From JAIOSM01 sp964593725 (GTDB lineage: Bacteria > Desulfobacterota > Desulfobacteria > Desulfobacterales > Desulfobacteraceae): DNA of 64,000 nt. Numbering within the stretch: position 1 is the first letter of the stretch; each line of letters begins with the position of its first letter. The translations under genes and the position numbers were made by a program. This document shows, piece after piece, positions 29,447 to 38,876 of the stretch. Location of the stretch: contig CAZQJS010000001.1 of the NCBI GenBank assembly GCA_964593725.1, positions 47,223 to 111,222 of the forward strand. The letters run 5' to 3'. Below the pieces are notes generated by a model that was not told where the DNA came from, did not search any database, and was given only the letters and a program-made list of their open reading frames with translations.

Positions 29447-29719
29447 CTAACTGTTTTTCAAAATATAATTGGCCATGGTATCAATGGAAACCAATATCTC
29501 TCTGCTCTGTTCCATATCTTTGATTTCAATACCCCATATCCGCTGGAGGAAAACCACAATTTCAACAGCATCAAGGGAATCAAGCCCGAGTCCGTTTTCA
29601 TCAAATATTATTTCATCATTGGTAATATCCTCAGGTTTAACATCTTCCAGCGAGAGGTTTTCAATGAGTTCTTCCTTTAACCTTTGACGTATCTCTTCCA
29701 GTTTTTGTTCTTCAGACAT
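29447..29719 (-). CDS. Acyl carrier protein 2
   Basis: 90 residues with the attachment site NGLGLDSLDAVEIVVFLQ (Ser near 47) and acidic flanking helices. Different enough from ACP 1 (27406) and ACP 3 (40585) to suggest separate roles, as with the paired ApeE/ApeF carriers. GGAGAAC stands just before the ATG. Confidence 0.92.
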   Translation of the reverse strand: MSEEQKLEEIRQRLKEELIENLSLEDVKPEDITNDEIIFDENGLGLDSLDAVEIVVFLQRIWGIEIKDMEQSREILVSIDTMANYILKNS

Positions 29720-29736
29720 ATGTTCTCCTTGTAAAT

Positions 29737-30633
29737 TTAATTATCTTTCCAGACATCATGGAATAAAAAACAGTGGTATGGATATTTTTTAAAAAAATTA
29801 TTAAGTATATCAGCATATTCCTGTACCCACTCTGATAATTGTTTCTTTTTATTTTTACGACTCTTATACTCTGGTTTTATAATATTTGTAAAGTCCACCT
29901 GGTAAGTTTCAGGACCGGTTTTTGATGAAAGCACTGTAATAACTGGAACTTTTGTTGCAGCTGCAATTGCAAAGGCTCCATAGGGGAATCTTGCCTTATC
30001 ATTCATAAAATCAACTTCAACAGATTCAAATCCATAGGGTCTGTCTCCCATATAAGATACTGCATTGCCTGCATTAAGTTCTTTTATCACCTTGGCAATA
30101 CCGCCAAGATGTTCTTTAGGAGATATGATTCCAAACTTATTGTCCTGTGCATTATTTATATTCAATGCTTTTTTTACAGCTTTATTGTTCTCTTCAAGAA
30201 TCACAAGAAAGATTTTCTTTTTAAGCATATCAAGCTCTGTCATAGCAAGCTGCCAGTTCCCGGAATGAGCCGTTAAAAGGATAAAGCCCCTGTTTGAAGC
30301 AAGAATTTCATCAAGTATATCCCTTCCCATGAATTTAATATCAAAACTGACAACACCTGAAGTCCTGGCAATGCGGTCTATCAGCTGCATACCCTGACTG
30401 TATATTAATTTATATACTTTCAGCCGTAATTTTAATTTTGAATCAGAAGGAAATCTTCTTTTTAAATAAGCAATGGAAGTTTTAATGGTTTTTTTATCAA
30501 ACAACCAGTAATGGAGACTGACACCATATAAGAGCAGGTAAGCAGCCTTTAGTCCTCCAAAATTTAAAAATAATTTGAAAAACCAGAATCCAAGAGCATT
30601 ACCTCTCTTATTAATTTCTATCTTTTTATCCAT
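29737..30633 (-). CDS. LpxL/HtrB-type lauroyl acyltransferase-like protein
   Basis: 298 residues, lysophospholipid acyltransferase superfamily. The motif LLTAHSGNWQLAM near residue 120 is the H-x4-(E/Q) box of the GNW-type group, followed by SYMGDRPYGFESVEVDFMND, which is the second conserved block. A hydrophobic N-terminal region suggests membrane association. In aryl-polyene loci a homologous domain (in ApeJ or beside it) attaches the polyenyl chain to a lipid or sugar acceptor. Overlaps the upstream glycosyltransferase gene by 8 bases. Confidence 0.84.
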   Translation of the reverse strand: MDKKIEINKRGNALGFWFFKLFLNFGGLKAAYLLLYGVSLHYWLFDKKTIKTSIAYLKRRFPSDSKLKLRLKVYKLIYSQGMQLIDRIARTSGVVSFDIKFMGRDILDEILASNRGFILLTAHSGNWQLAMTELDMLKKKIFLVILEENNKAVKKALNINNAQDNKFGIISPKEHLGGIAKVIKELNAGNAVSYMGDRPYGFESVEVDFMNDKARFPYGAFAIAAATKVPVITVLSSKTGPETYQVDFTNIIKPEYKSRKNKKKQLSEWVQEYADILNNFFKKYPYHCFLFHDVWKDN

Positions 30634-31798
30634 TCCTGCTGTCCTGTATCTTTTTTTGAATTTTTAAAGAGATAAAATATACTGCAAAAAAGGCTACCAT
30701 TGTATAGAGGGGAACCAATACAAGTGATCCTAGAATCCAGTCCAGAATGTATGACTGCCACTGGTCCATGAACTGGGATAAAGTAAGATGTGTTATAAAG
30801 CTGCCATTGAGCAGATAGTGACCTGCTTCTATACAGACAAACGGAACAAAAGGAGGAGAATATAAAACCTGAATGCCCAATGCCATGATCTTGTTTAAAT
30901 GAAGTCTTGAAGTAACGTAAATTATGGCAAGGGTGTGCAGTCCCATGATGGGAATAAGGGAAATAATAGTGCCCACGGCAGCTGATACTGCCAATCCTAA
31001 AGGGGTTGCATTCTCTTTTAGGAGTGTTTTAAAAAAAACAACCGGATGCAGTAAAAGTGATATCCTGCTTTTGTTTGTTCCTGCAATTAATTGTCTGTGG
31101 GGCAATGGCAAAAGACGGCGGCCCACAAGACGGGTATGCATCAAAGATATTCGAAGATTGTCTTTAAATTTTTTAAAGTGGGAAACTCTTTTATATGGCA
31201 GATCATATACAACAGAGATCCTGACCTCATTAAAAGGTATTCCGGCCCAGGCAGCTCTTGCTATGACCTCAATTTCAAAATCATAAAATGAACCGTGCAA
31301 TTTCAGTCTGGAAATGAGATCAACAGGGTATGCTCTGAAACCACTCTGTGTATCCTTACACTCCTGCCCTGTTTCCACCTTGAACCAGAGATTTGAAAAC
31401 TTTCTGCCAAACCTGCTGGAATCTGGAATTGTGCTCTGATTGAAATCCCTGACACCTATGTGCAGAGCATCAGGTTGATCATAAATGGCATTTAAAAATT
31501 TTTGAATATCCTCTGGAAGATGCTGTCCATCAGCATCCAGGGTTATCATGGAAAGACCTTTGCGATTCTTTATATGTTCCAGGGCAGTCTGAATGGCTGC
31601 ACCCTTGCCCATGTTTTTTTTATGCTGCAATATTGTAATACTGCAATCTTTTAAAAGTTCTGATATGTCACCATCTGTTGTACCATCATCAACAACAAGT
31701 ACATTGTCCAGGTATTTCAGGCATTTTTGAACAATGGGTTTTATGGTAGCTGTATTGTTATATACTGGTATGACACACCATATATCAGTTTGATTCAT
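30626..31798 (-). CDS. Glycosyltransferase family 2 fused to DUF2062
   Basis: 390 residues. Residues 5-230 are a GT-A glycosyltransferase: VIPVYNNTATIKPIV, LVVDDGTTDGD and a DxD-type site in TLDADGQHLPEDI. Residues 255-380 are a DUF2062 membrane part, beginning NATPLGLAVSAAVGTIISLIPIMG, with three or four hydrophobic segments. GT2-DUF2062 proteins recur in flexirubin and aryl-polyene loci, where they may glycosylate the polyene lipid at the inner membrane. Overlaps the radical SAM gene upstream by 14 bases and the acyltransferase downstream by 8. Confidence 0.87.
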   Translation of the reverse strand: MNQTDIWCVIPVYNNTATIKPIVQKCLKYLDNVLVVDDGTTDGDISELLKDCSITILQHKKNMGKGAAIQTALEHIKNRKGLSMITLDADGQHLPEDIQKFLNAIYDQPDALHIGVRDFNQSTIPDSSRFGRKFSNLWFKVETGQECKDTQSGFRAYPVDLISRLKLHGSFYDFEIEVIARAAWAGIPFNEVRISVVYDLPYKRVSHFKKFKDNLRISLMHTRLVGRRLLPLPHRQLIAGTNKSRISLLLHPVVFFKTLLKENATPLGLAVSAAVGTIISLIPIMGLHTLAIIYVTSRLHLNKIMALGIQVLYSPPFVPFVCIEAGHYLLNGSFITHLTLSQFMDQWQSYILDWILGSLVLVPLYTMVAFFAVYFISLKIQKKIQDSRNG

Positions 31799-33158
31799 AT
31801 TGTTTTTTATTTTTTCTTCTGTTTCTGCCAGCTATGAGAAGGTCCCACATGAGTCCTGTATGTCCTAACTTCTGAAGAAATTTGACACTGTTTTCAAGGG
31901 CATCCGGCGGGAATACACAATGTCTGTATGGCTTAAAATTTTCCTTTAATGTTTTTTCAAGTTTTTTTCTGTCAAGTCCTGGCTCAATGTAGTACACAGG
32001 TTCCAGCAGGTCTTCATCCTTTTGTATTACTCCACGGTTTATTGCAATCTGATATAATTTTGTATTGGGCAGAATACGTATGCCCTGGAAAATAAATGAT
32101 ACGGTCTCCTTAAGGTCAATAATATTCTGAATTCCATGTAAAACAGTTTCTTCAGTCTCTCTTGGTCCTCCAAACATAAAGAAGTTAGCTGTGGGAATGC
32201 CCTTTTCAATGAAGCATGCATTGCATTCAATAATATCCTTGAATCGGAAAGATTTGCCAAGCCCTGCAAGGGCCTCATCTGAAGCGCCGTCAGAGCCGAG
32301 TTCAACACCACTAACACCGGTTTTCAGCATAAGGTTAATGATTTTTTCAGAGAATTTTTCAGGTTTTATAAATGCTGTCCAGGGAACAGAGATCTTCTTT
32401 TTTTCCATTGTTTCAAGGAGCTCAATATAAAGTCCATGTTTATCATTAAATACAGAGTCTGTAAAAAAGAGCATTTTTGCTTTGCACTCCTTTGTAAGGA
32501 ACTCGATATCTTCAATGATCTCCTTAATGTCACGTGATCTGAAATTATTACCTTCCAGATAAGGGTAGGAACAATAGGTGCATTTGTGTATACATCCACG
32601 TTTTGTCTGAATGTTTGCAATAGAACCATTGTCAAGATAATAATCCATAATCTTTTTATCATAATATGCTCTTGGTATCTGGCTTTTACTAAGTTGTGAT
32701 TCTGCTTTAAGAATTCTATTAAATGGTTTTTTATTGTTTTCTATGTTGTTTACAAGGTCAACCATGAGTTTTTCACCTTCACCCACAATACCAAAGTCAG
32801 CTCCGATTTTCTCAAGGAGTTCTTCAGGAAGAATGGAAAATGCAGTACCACCAAGGACAACAACGGCATTACTAATGGATTTAATATGGGAAACAATGGA
32901 TTTAACAACATCAGTGTATTTTTCTTCGTTAAGGCAGTTCACATTATCGATATTTCTCATGGAGATGCCAACCACGTCAGGTTTCAGTTGACTGATTACC
33001 GCAGTGAGACTCTCCAGGGAACTTTTATTCTGCATAAAATCAAATTGAATTACTTCATGCCCTGCTTTTTTAAGGGCATTTGCCACCATACTCATTCCAA
33101 GGGGATAAACAGGATAGGGCGAAGTTGCTACATTAGAGCCTACTAAAAAACATTTCAT
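31785..33158 (-). CDS. B12-binding-domain radical SAM protein 4
   Basis: 457 residues. Cobalamin-type domain at 1-140 (YPVYPLGMSMVANALKKAGHEVIQ, VVLGGTAFSILPEELLE, GIVGEGEKL) and radical SAM domain with CxxxCxxC in TKRGCIHKCTYCSYPYLEG near 188-200, then ELGSDGASDEALAGLGKSF and FFMFGGPRETEET. The order is that of BchE/HpnR-like or methyltransferase class B enzymes. Follows the dehydratase gene after 15 bases. Reaction unknown. Confidence 0.84.
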   Translation of the reverse strand: MKCFLVGSNVATSPYPVYPLGMSMVANALKKAGHEVIQFDFMQNKSSLESLTAVISQLKPDVVGISMRNIDNVNCLNEEKYTDVVKSIVSHIKSISNAVVVLGGTAFSILPEELLEKIGADFGIVGEGEKLMVDLVNNIENNKKPFNRILKAESQLSKSQIPRAYYDKKIMDYYLDNGSIANIQTKRGCIHKCTYCSYPYLEGNNFRSRDIKEIIEDIEFLTKECKAKMLFFTDSVFNDKHGLYIELLETMEKKKISVPWTAFIKPEKFSEKIINLMLKTGVSGVELGSDGASDEALAGLGKSFRFKDIIECNACFIEKGIPTANFFMFGGPRETEETVLHGIQNIIDLKETVSFIFQGIRILPNTKLYQIAINRGVIQKDEDLLEPVYYIEPGLDRKKLEKTLKENFKPYRHCVFPPDALENSVKFLQKLGHTGLMWDLLIAGRNRRKNKKQYESN

Positions 33159-33173
33159 AGAACGTATTCTTCC

Positions 33174-33545
33174 TTAATATTTCTTTAAAACAAGTGAAAT
33201 CTTTGAAATAATTTTCCCGGATTTAAGAACTTTACCTGAAAGATTAGTATTATCTTTATCTGAATTGAATTGAACAAAAAAGGAAATAAGAGTGTCAGCT
33301 GAAACAATTTCAATAAATTTTGCCTGCTTTATTTCAAACAAGAGATAATTCTTTTTAGTATATAATTCATACATTCTTTTTATTACCTGGATAATAACAA
33401 CACCAGGCAGGATAGGGTTTTCCGGGAAATGTCCTTTGAATCCGCAAAAGTTTATATCAAACATGACATCAACATTAAGCTCTGTACCTGTACATGAAAC
33501 ATAATCTGCAATCAATTCATCAATCTGTCTGTTCATCCGGCTCAT
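33174..33545 (-). CDS. FabZ/FabA-type 3-hydroxyacyl-ACP dehydratase
   Basis: 123-residue hotdog protein with GHFPENPILPGVVIIQVIKRM near residues 36-56. This is the FabZ-type active loop with its catalytic His; where FabZ has a Glu in the following helix (GV-x-x-x-E), this protein has Gln. It would dehydrate 3-hydroxyacyl-ACP to the enoyl chain and so build the conjugated system (ApeI-like). First gene of its minus-strand run, divergent from the radical SAM gene at 33710. Confidence 0.85.
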   Translation of the reverse strand: MSRMNRQIDELIADYVSCTGTELNVDVMFDINFCGFKGHFPENPILPGVVIIQVIKRMYELYTKKNYLLFEIKQAKFIEIVSADTLISFFVQFNSDKDNTNLSGKVLKSGKIISKISLVLKKY

Positions 33546-33709
33546 GTCTTACATCCTTCAATTTTGCCTAAACATGTAACATATAACAAACAGGTTAATT
33601 TATAAATAAAATTATTTAATAAACCTTGAAAAAATTGCAATTTTTAACTAAATTATTCTGCATATTAATTAAAATAACAAAGTAATGAAAAACAGGAATC
33701 AAATCAACT
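33546..33709. promoter_or_regulatory. Divergent intergenic region with a 16-bp palindrome
   Basis: Between the dehydratase (minus) and radical SAM protein 5 (plus). A perfect palindrome, AAAAATTGCAATTTTT, is at 33630-33645. It overlaps a possible plus-strand promoter TTGAAA (33626-33631), 17 bases, TAAATT (33649-33654). AT-rich DNA makes chance matches easy, so the promoter is a weak call. The palindrome could be an operator. Confidence 0.3.
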
Positions 33710-35143
33710 ATGAAATTTCTACTTGTACGGCCCCATGCCTATCTTCCAACCTCAAAATGGCTCCAGACAATGATAATGCTGGAACCCTATGCCCAGGAAC
33801 TGATAGCTTCTGCTGTTCTTCCACCCCATGATATTGAAATATGTGATCTGGTCTCAGAAAAAAATCCAATTTCTTTTTATGAAAAAACATTAAAGAGGTT
33901 TCAGCCTGACTTTGTCGGCTTTGGTGGATTTTCAAGCCAGTTTAATGCCAACAAGGAACTTGCTGCCATAACAAAAAAAATATTACCTGGATCCATAACA
34001 TGCATTGGCGGCATACACGCATCAAGTTATCCAACCGATTGTAAGTTTCCCGATCTTTTTGACCTGGTTGTCCGGGGTGATGGTGTTTCAGCCCTTAAAA
34101 CCATCATTGAATTCATGGAACAGGACAAAGGACTGCCTGAATCAGAATGGATTCTAAGACCTTGTTCTGACAAATTTGATGAACTTGCATCCATGTCTCC
34201 TCCTCCAATTAAGAGAGATGGTATAGATGCAAAACCAAGAAGAGATCTTGTGGATTTTAAAAAGTATTTTTGTATCTGCTATGGTGAAAAGGGCAGAAAA
34301 TCAAAAACTTTATTCCCTGAAATTGCCTGTGTCCGTACCAGTGTGGGATGTCCCAACAGATGCAGTTTCTGTGTTGTTCATTTCCTTGCAAATGGTAAGT
34401 ATCTTCAAAGAACTGCAGAAGAAGTTGTTGATGAAATAGCATCATTACCCCAGGAGTATATCTATTTTGTTGATGATGAAACCTTTGTAAACACAAAAAG
34501 ACTGCGCAGGATTGCCGAACTTTTAATCGATCGTAATATTAAAAAAAGATACCTTGCCTGGGCACGGGTGGATACAGTATGTCGAGACCCTGAACTTTTT
34601 GCCCTGTGGAAAAAGGCTGGTCTGGAATTTGTCTATGTTGGCTTTGAATCCCTTGAAGAGGATACTCTCAACAATTACAATAAAAATGCAACTCCTTCGT
34701 TAAACCGTAAAGCAAGGAAAATCCTTGCAGACCTTGATCTTAATCTCCATGCAGCACTCATGGTCCATCCTGATTTTACAAAACAGGATTTTTTAACTGT
34801 ACAAAAGGCCATTGTTGAAATGGCGCCGTCGGAATTTGCCTTTACAGTTTATTCACCTCCGCCGGGCACAAAAGAGTTTCTAGAATCCAGGGATAAATTT
34901 ATTTGTGAAGATCCCTGTCTTTACTATGATTGCATACACACTATTTTACCAACCCGTCTTCCTTTAAAGACCTTTTATAAATATTTTTCGATTCTCTATG
35001 CAAAAGGATCAGCTCATATTCCTGCAAGAACAAACAGAGTTATTGTGCCCTTAAAAGAATTTTATAAACTTTTTAAAGGTGCGGTAAAGTTTGGCTGGAT
35101 AGTTAAAAGGTTATACAGAAGGTATGATACAAAATACTGGTAA
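33710..35143 (+). CDS. B12-binding-domain radical SAM protein 5
   Basis: 477 residues, paralogue of the protein at 23421-24929 and the only radical SAM gene of the cluster on the plus strand. Cobalamin-type domain at 1-130 (LLVRPHAYLPTSKWLQT, GSITCIGGIHASSYPTD), CxxxCxxC in RTSVGCPNRCSFCVVHFL near 208-215, then YIYFVDDETFVNTKRLRRIAELL and LHAALMVHPDFTKQDF. Lies alone between the dehydratase and DUF3261 genes, with its own upstream region and a hairpin terminator after the stop. Independent expression from its paralogue is suggested. Confidence 0.85.
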   Translation: MKFLLVRPHAYLPTSKWLQTMIMLEPYAQELIASAVLPPHDIEICDLVSEKNPISFYEKTLKRFQPDFVGFGGFSSQFNANKELAAITKKILPGSITCIGGIHASSYPTDCKFPDLFDLVVRGDGVSALKTIIEFMEQDKGLPESEWILRPCSDKFDELASMSPPPIKRDGIDAKPRRDLVDFKKYFCICYGEKGRKSKTLFPEIACVRTSVGCPNRCSFCVVHFLANGKYLQRTAEEVVDEIASLPQEYIYFVDDETFVNTKRLRRIAELLIDRNIKKRYLAWARVDTVCRDPELFALWKKAGLEFVYVGFESLEEDTLNNYNKNATPSLNRKARKILADLDLNLHAALMVHPDFTKQDFLTVQKAIVEMAPSEFAFTVYSPPPGTKEFLESRDKFICEDPCLYYDCIHTILPTRLPLKTFYKYFSILYAKGSAHIPARTNRVIVPLKEFYKLFKGAVKFGWIVKRLYRRYDTKYW

Positions 35144-35144
35144 T

Positions 35145-35188
35145 AAAAAAGTAACTGTTTGGATTTCTATCTAAATAGTTACTTTTTT
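35145..35188. terminator. Bidirectional intrinsic terminator
   Basis: An A run, an arm AGTAACT (35150-35156), a spacer, a second arm AGTTACT (35177-35183) and a T run, between convergent genes. It would stop transcription from the radical SAM gene (plus) and, with the A run read as T on the other strand, from the MMPL/DUF3261 operon (minus). The last codons of the DUF3261 gene lie within it. Confidence 0.6.
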
Positions 35189-35875
35189 TGTCTGTATTTC
35201 CAGACGGTAGCCATATTCATGATTTCTTAGAATAATCTTGAACGGCATCAGGAAAATATCTTTTTTCTGATAATCATAATAATCAACTGACCATATTTTT
35301 CTGCTGTTTTTATATTTTATCTTGGTTATCAACCGCAATGGCCTGCCTGCAAAGATATATTTATAATATTGGTTCTCTTTAAGTATGCTTTTAAGCACAA
35401 TTCTGTTCTTTCTGTGACGAATATCTAAAAGTTCCTGATTGACACTTCTGTTAAAATATATGCATGCTATGTCAGAGCTTATCATCCTTGCTGCTTTGTC
35501 TGCATTGTTCCGGTTGTTTTTCATATTTTTGCCTTGAGTAAACATGGGAATAATATAGCTTGAAACTATTTTATCATCCTTTACCTTAAGCTGAAAAACA
35601 GTTACTCCCATTGGATTTAAAGCTGCGACATTATACGCCCTGTTTTCCTCGTTAATACTTGTTATCCCAAGGACACTCATAGATCTGCCATGATATTTAA
35701 AGGTAATATTGCTTAAAATATCTGCTTTTTTTATAATCCTTTTGTTGTAAAGATTAATCCCGGATTTTATACTTTCCAGGGAAGTGAGGTTCATGGGAAT
35801 AAGGTTGTGATCAGGTATGGCACCAGTACATGAAGGAAGTATTAAAAACATTAAGATCAGTTTTAAAAATTTCAT
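35171..35875 (-). CDS. DUF3261-type outer-membrane lipoprotein (ApeN-like)
   Basis: 234 residues. Lipoprotein signal with lipobox LPSC at residues 13-16 (MKFLKLILMFLILPSC). The body resembles DUF3261 proteins that accompany MMPL exporters in aryl-polyene loci, with short conserved bits such as SVLGITSINEENRAYNVAALNPMGVTVFQL. Probably helps seat or accept the polyene lipid at the outer membrane. Overlaps the MMPL gene upstream by 4 bases. Confidence 0.78.
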   Translation of the reverse strand: MKFLKLILMFLILPSCTGAIPDHNLIPMNLTSLESIKSGINLYNKRIIKKADILSNITFKYHGRSMSVLGITSINEENRAYNVAALNPMGVTVFQLKVKDDKIVSSYIIPMFTQGKNMKNNRNNADKAARMISSDIACIYFNRSVNQELLDIRHRKNRIVLKSILKENQYYKYIFAGRPLRLITKIKYKNSRKIWSVDYYDYQKKDIFLMPFKIILRNHEYGYRLEIQTKKVTI

Positions 35876-38232
35876 TTCATTATCCTTTTAAAAGCCGGAA
35901 TACAGAAAACAGCGCTTAAATATGCTGCAAGCACTCCGCTTACGATTGTGATTCCTATGGAAAACATAACAGGGTGAAAGGCAAAAATAAGTGCACCTGC
36001 GCCCATTAAACTTGTTAACATGGAAAAAGTGGTTGCAATGATAACAGAATCAAGCTCTTTTTTATTTCCGGCACTGGAAATAAAGACACCATAATCAAGG
36101 CTTAAACCTAGAATAATAATTAAAGTTATGAGGATTATTGCAGAAACCTCAATGGCAAGAAGATTAAGAACAAGGAATACAAAAGTAATGGAAGTTATGA
36201 CAGGAAGCAGGGATAATAAAATATTCCCGGCTTTTCTTAATAATATTACAATAAGGATCAAAATCCATACAATGGCAAATAAAGATATCTTTTTTAAATC
36301 AATGATCAATTGCTTACCAATCTGGGAAGAAAGCTGCCGGCGGGAAACAACAAATGAACCAGGATAATCATCCAGCACAGTCCGGGCCTTTAAAAGATTC
36401 TCCTTTGTATCAATGAAATATGAAATCAGACTTAAAGACCCGTCTTTTTTCTGGACAAAATGTTTTTCAAACACATTAAGAACCTCAGGAATATCCCTGG
36501 AAAAAGAAATGTTTTCTGCATTGAGCATTGTAAAAAAATTGTTAAAAGTATCTGGTTTAAATCCATAGGAAGATATTTCAATTAAAAAGTCTTTTTTAAA
36601 TTTTTTAATTTTATTTTTATTCCAGAACTTTTTAAAATTCCTTAAATTAATTTTCTGCTGCTTAAGAGAGGGCAGAACCAGGGCAAAGGAATTAAATCCA
36701 TCTATTTTATCCTTTAGCTTATTGGTGATTTCCTCATAATCCTGCCAGGCTTTCTGGAGATCTTTACCCCTGGTCACAATAACAGCAGGCCGTCGTTCTC
36801 CTCCCCATATCCCATAAAATTCTGCTTCAGCATCAAAAACTTTTTGTTCACTTCCATCAAAGGCTGATATGTCTGTGGCCTTTAAAAAATCAGCTTTTAA
36901 CATGCAGTTAATGGATAAAAATAATATTACAACCCATAAAGTTAAGACAAGTCTGCTTTTGTTACGGGACAGCTTTGAGGGAATTTTGATCCTGGTAATC
37001 AGATTCTTTTTTATCCAGAAATGGGGTAGAAACAAAATGGAAAGAATAACACATATTACAATGCTTAAAATGGAAAAAACAGCAAGTTCCCTGTAACCTT
37101 TAACAGAGGAAATAAAAAAAGAGACAAACACTCCCATGGTACTCATGGAGGCAATTATCACTGGCTTAACAGTGCTTTTAAAACGGTCATAACCCCGGGT
37201 TTTAAATGCAGTGAAAAGATGTATTCCATAGTCAACAGAAATACCTGCAATAACAGCTGCAAATCCAACCATGAAAAAAGAGAGGGATTGTAAAATAAAG
37301 CCTGATATAAATACCGATAAAATAATTGCAAAAAAAGGTAAAATAAATATTGACAGGGCATCAAAGGTTCTAAAGGTAAAGAGCATTAAAAGAATAAAAC
37401 TCAAGGTTATGATAATTGTTGTTATATAAATATCCCTTTTAACAACCCGCTGGTTGCTCAAAGTGTGTTTATGCCCGCAGACAGTTGTTATTTCAAGGGC
37501 AGGAAAGGATTGTATAATTTTTTCAATATCTGAAAGCAGAGTTTCAGACTTTGAAGCATCTGTGACCTTTACACAGGTCTTTGCAATAATCAGATAATTT
37601 TTATGGGTTTTATCAACAAAATGGTTGTTTTCAAGCTCAACATTAAATCCAAGTGATTTACTGAGAATTTTAAGTTTTTCAAGCATGGGATTAGACCAGC
37701 CAAAGGGGTCAATACCAAAGGAAGATTGCAGAAAAGAGCTGCCAGGGGTGGTAATCATTATGAACATCTGTCTTACGTGCCTTGATAAAAGCTCCTGGTT
37801 TTCTGCAATATTAAACAAATTGTACTCATCTTTACTGGTAAACAAAGGTATAAGCAGTGCAAGCTCTCTTTTGATTTCAGTAATATTCAGGTTTTCAATG
37901 CCTGTGACAACCTGTGTGATAAATTCTGATGTTTTTAATTTATCTGCAAACTGATCGGTTAAAGATGAAAGATCAGTATCAGATTCGTGTTTTAATGTGA
38001 TGGAGAAAGCTATGGTATCAGACATGTCAGAATTATTAATAAAATCAAGGGATCTTCTCAATTCAGGCGTGTCAGGCAGCATAATAGATATGTCATTGAC
38101 AAAGTCCTGCCTTAATATCTGTGTCAAGGATACTGCAATTACTAAAAAAAACAGTATTAAAAAAAATATTCTCTTTTTTCCGATAAAAAAAAACAGTTTA
38201 TCAAATTGTTTTTCAATTAAAGTTTTTGCCAT
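35872..38232 (-). CDS. MMPL/RND-family lipid exporter (ApeM-like)
   Basis: 786 residues with twelve predicted membrane segments in two repeats. Each repeat is one helix, a large periplasmic domain (about 40-230 and 430-590), then five helices. The Asp in GISVDYGIHLFTAF (near 330) and GLSLDYGVFIS (near 705) fit the proton-relay residues of MMPL transporters. It would move the finished polyene lipid out of the inner membrane, working with the LolA-like protein and DUF3261 lipoprotein whose genes flank it (2-base gap and 4-base overlap). Confidence 0.9.
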   Translation of the reverse strand: MAKTLIEKQFDKLFFFIGKKRIFFLILFFLVIAVSLTQILRQDFVNDISIMLPDTPELRRSLDFINNSDMSDTIAFSITLKHESDTDLSSLTDQFADKLKTSEFITQVVTGIENLNITEIKRELALLIPLFTSKDEYNLFNIAENQELLSRHVRQMFIMITTPGSSFLQSSFGIDPFGWSNPMLEKLKILSKSLGFNVELENNHFVDKTHKNYLIIAKTCVKVTDASKSETLLSDIEKIIQSFPALEITTVCGHKHTLSNQRVVKRDIYITTIIITLSFILLMLFTFRTFDALSIFILPFFAIILSVFISGFILQSLSFFMVGFAAVIAGISVDYGIHLFTAFKTRGYDRFKSTVKPVIIASMSTMGVFVSFFISSVKGYRELAVFSILSIVICVILSILFLPHFWIKKNLITRIKIPSKLSRNKSRLVLTLWVVILFLSINCMLKADFLKATDISAFDGSEQKVFDAEAEFYGIWGGERRPAVIVTRGKDLQKAWQDYEEITNKLKDKIDGFNSFALVLPSLKQQKINLRNFKKFWNKNKIKKFKKDFLIEISSYGFKPDTFNNFFTMLNAENISFSRDIPEVLNVFEKHFVQKKDGSLSLISYFIDTKENLLKARTVLDDYPGSFVVSRRQLSSQIGKQLIIDLKKISLFAIVWILILIVILLRKAGNILLSLLPVITSITFVFLVLNLLAIEVSAIILITLIIILGLSLDYGVFISSAGNKKELDSVIIATTFSMLTSLMGAGALIFAFHPVMFSIGITIVSGVLAAYLSAVFCIPAFKRIMK

Positions 38233-38233
38233 T

Positions 38234-38875
38234 TTATCTGCTTATTTCCCAGATTGATTTATCAATTGGAGAGTTAATTTTTGTATTATAAAATAAAATT
38301 TCAGTTAAATCATTGTTTCTTTCAAGCAATTGGATTTTTGAAATATATTTTTTATTTTTTTTAAACACAAGTGTTATATTTGATAGAACTTTTGATGCCT
38401 GATTATCTTTCTTTGGTGTAAACACAAGTGTGATAAAATTGATATTTTTACTCACTGCAATATCATAATCTTTTTTACAGGAAGCATAGGAACCTGAGAA
38501 CCAGAATGTTATCTGTTCAATCATTGCTTTGAACATGGGATTGCCTTTTAATGACAGTTCCCGGACACCTTCTGAGCTGTCCCATTTTTTAATAAGATCA
38601 TCTGTTATTATTAAGATATATTCAATGGGTTCAACAACCTTCCAGGCAAACTTACCGGGATTTTCAATAAAGAGATTCCCTTTTATCTTAATTGGTGTAT
38701 CAAACATGGCCATTTTTTTATTCTGAATAAAATCAGCCTGGACACTGCTGACTGTTTTCATATTTTTTTCAATTTCAAATAAAACATTATCAACATCATT
38801 ACAGAGTGCCGGGCAGGCAGAGCCAGTTAAAATAATAAATACCATTAAGCCCTTTAAAAAATTATCATATTTCAT
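38234..38875 (-). CDS. LolA-like outer-membrane lipoprotein carrier protein
   Basis: 213 residues from the ATG at 38875, chosen because GGAGG sits at 38881-38885; a longer frame would lie inside the upstream gene. Signal peptide at 1-24 (FIILTGSACPALC), then the LolA fold: NMKTVSSVQADFIQNKKMAMFDTPIKIKGNLFIENPGKFAWKV near 35-78, with the usual aromatic/strand pattern. In aryl-polyene loci LolA-like proteins (ApeL) are thought to ferry the lipid across the periplasm. The position directly before the MMPL gene fits this. Confidence 0.85.
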   Translation of the reverse strand: MKYDNFLKGLMVFIILTGSACPALCNDVDNVLFEIEKNMKTVSSVQADFIQNKKMAMFDTPIKIKGNLFIENPGKFAWKVVEPIEYILIITDDLIKKWDSSEGVRELSLKGNPMFKAMIEQITFWFSGSYASCKKDYDIAVSKNINFITLVFTPKKDNQASKVLSNITLVFKKNKKYISKIQLLERNNDLTEILFYNTKINSPIDKSIWEISR

Positions 38876-38876
38876 T

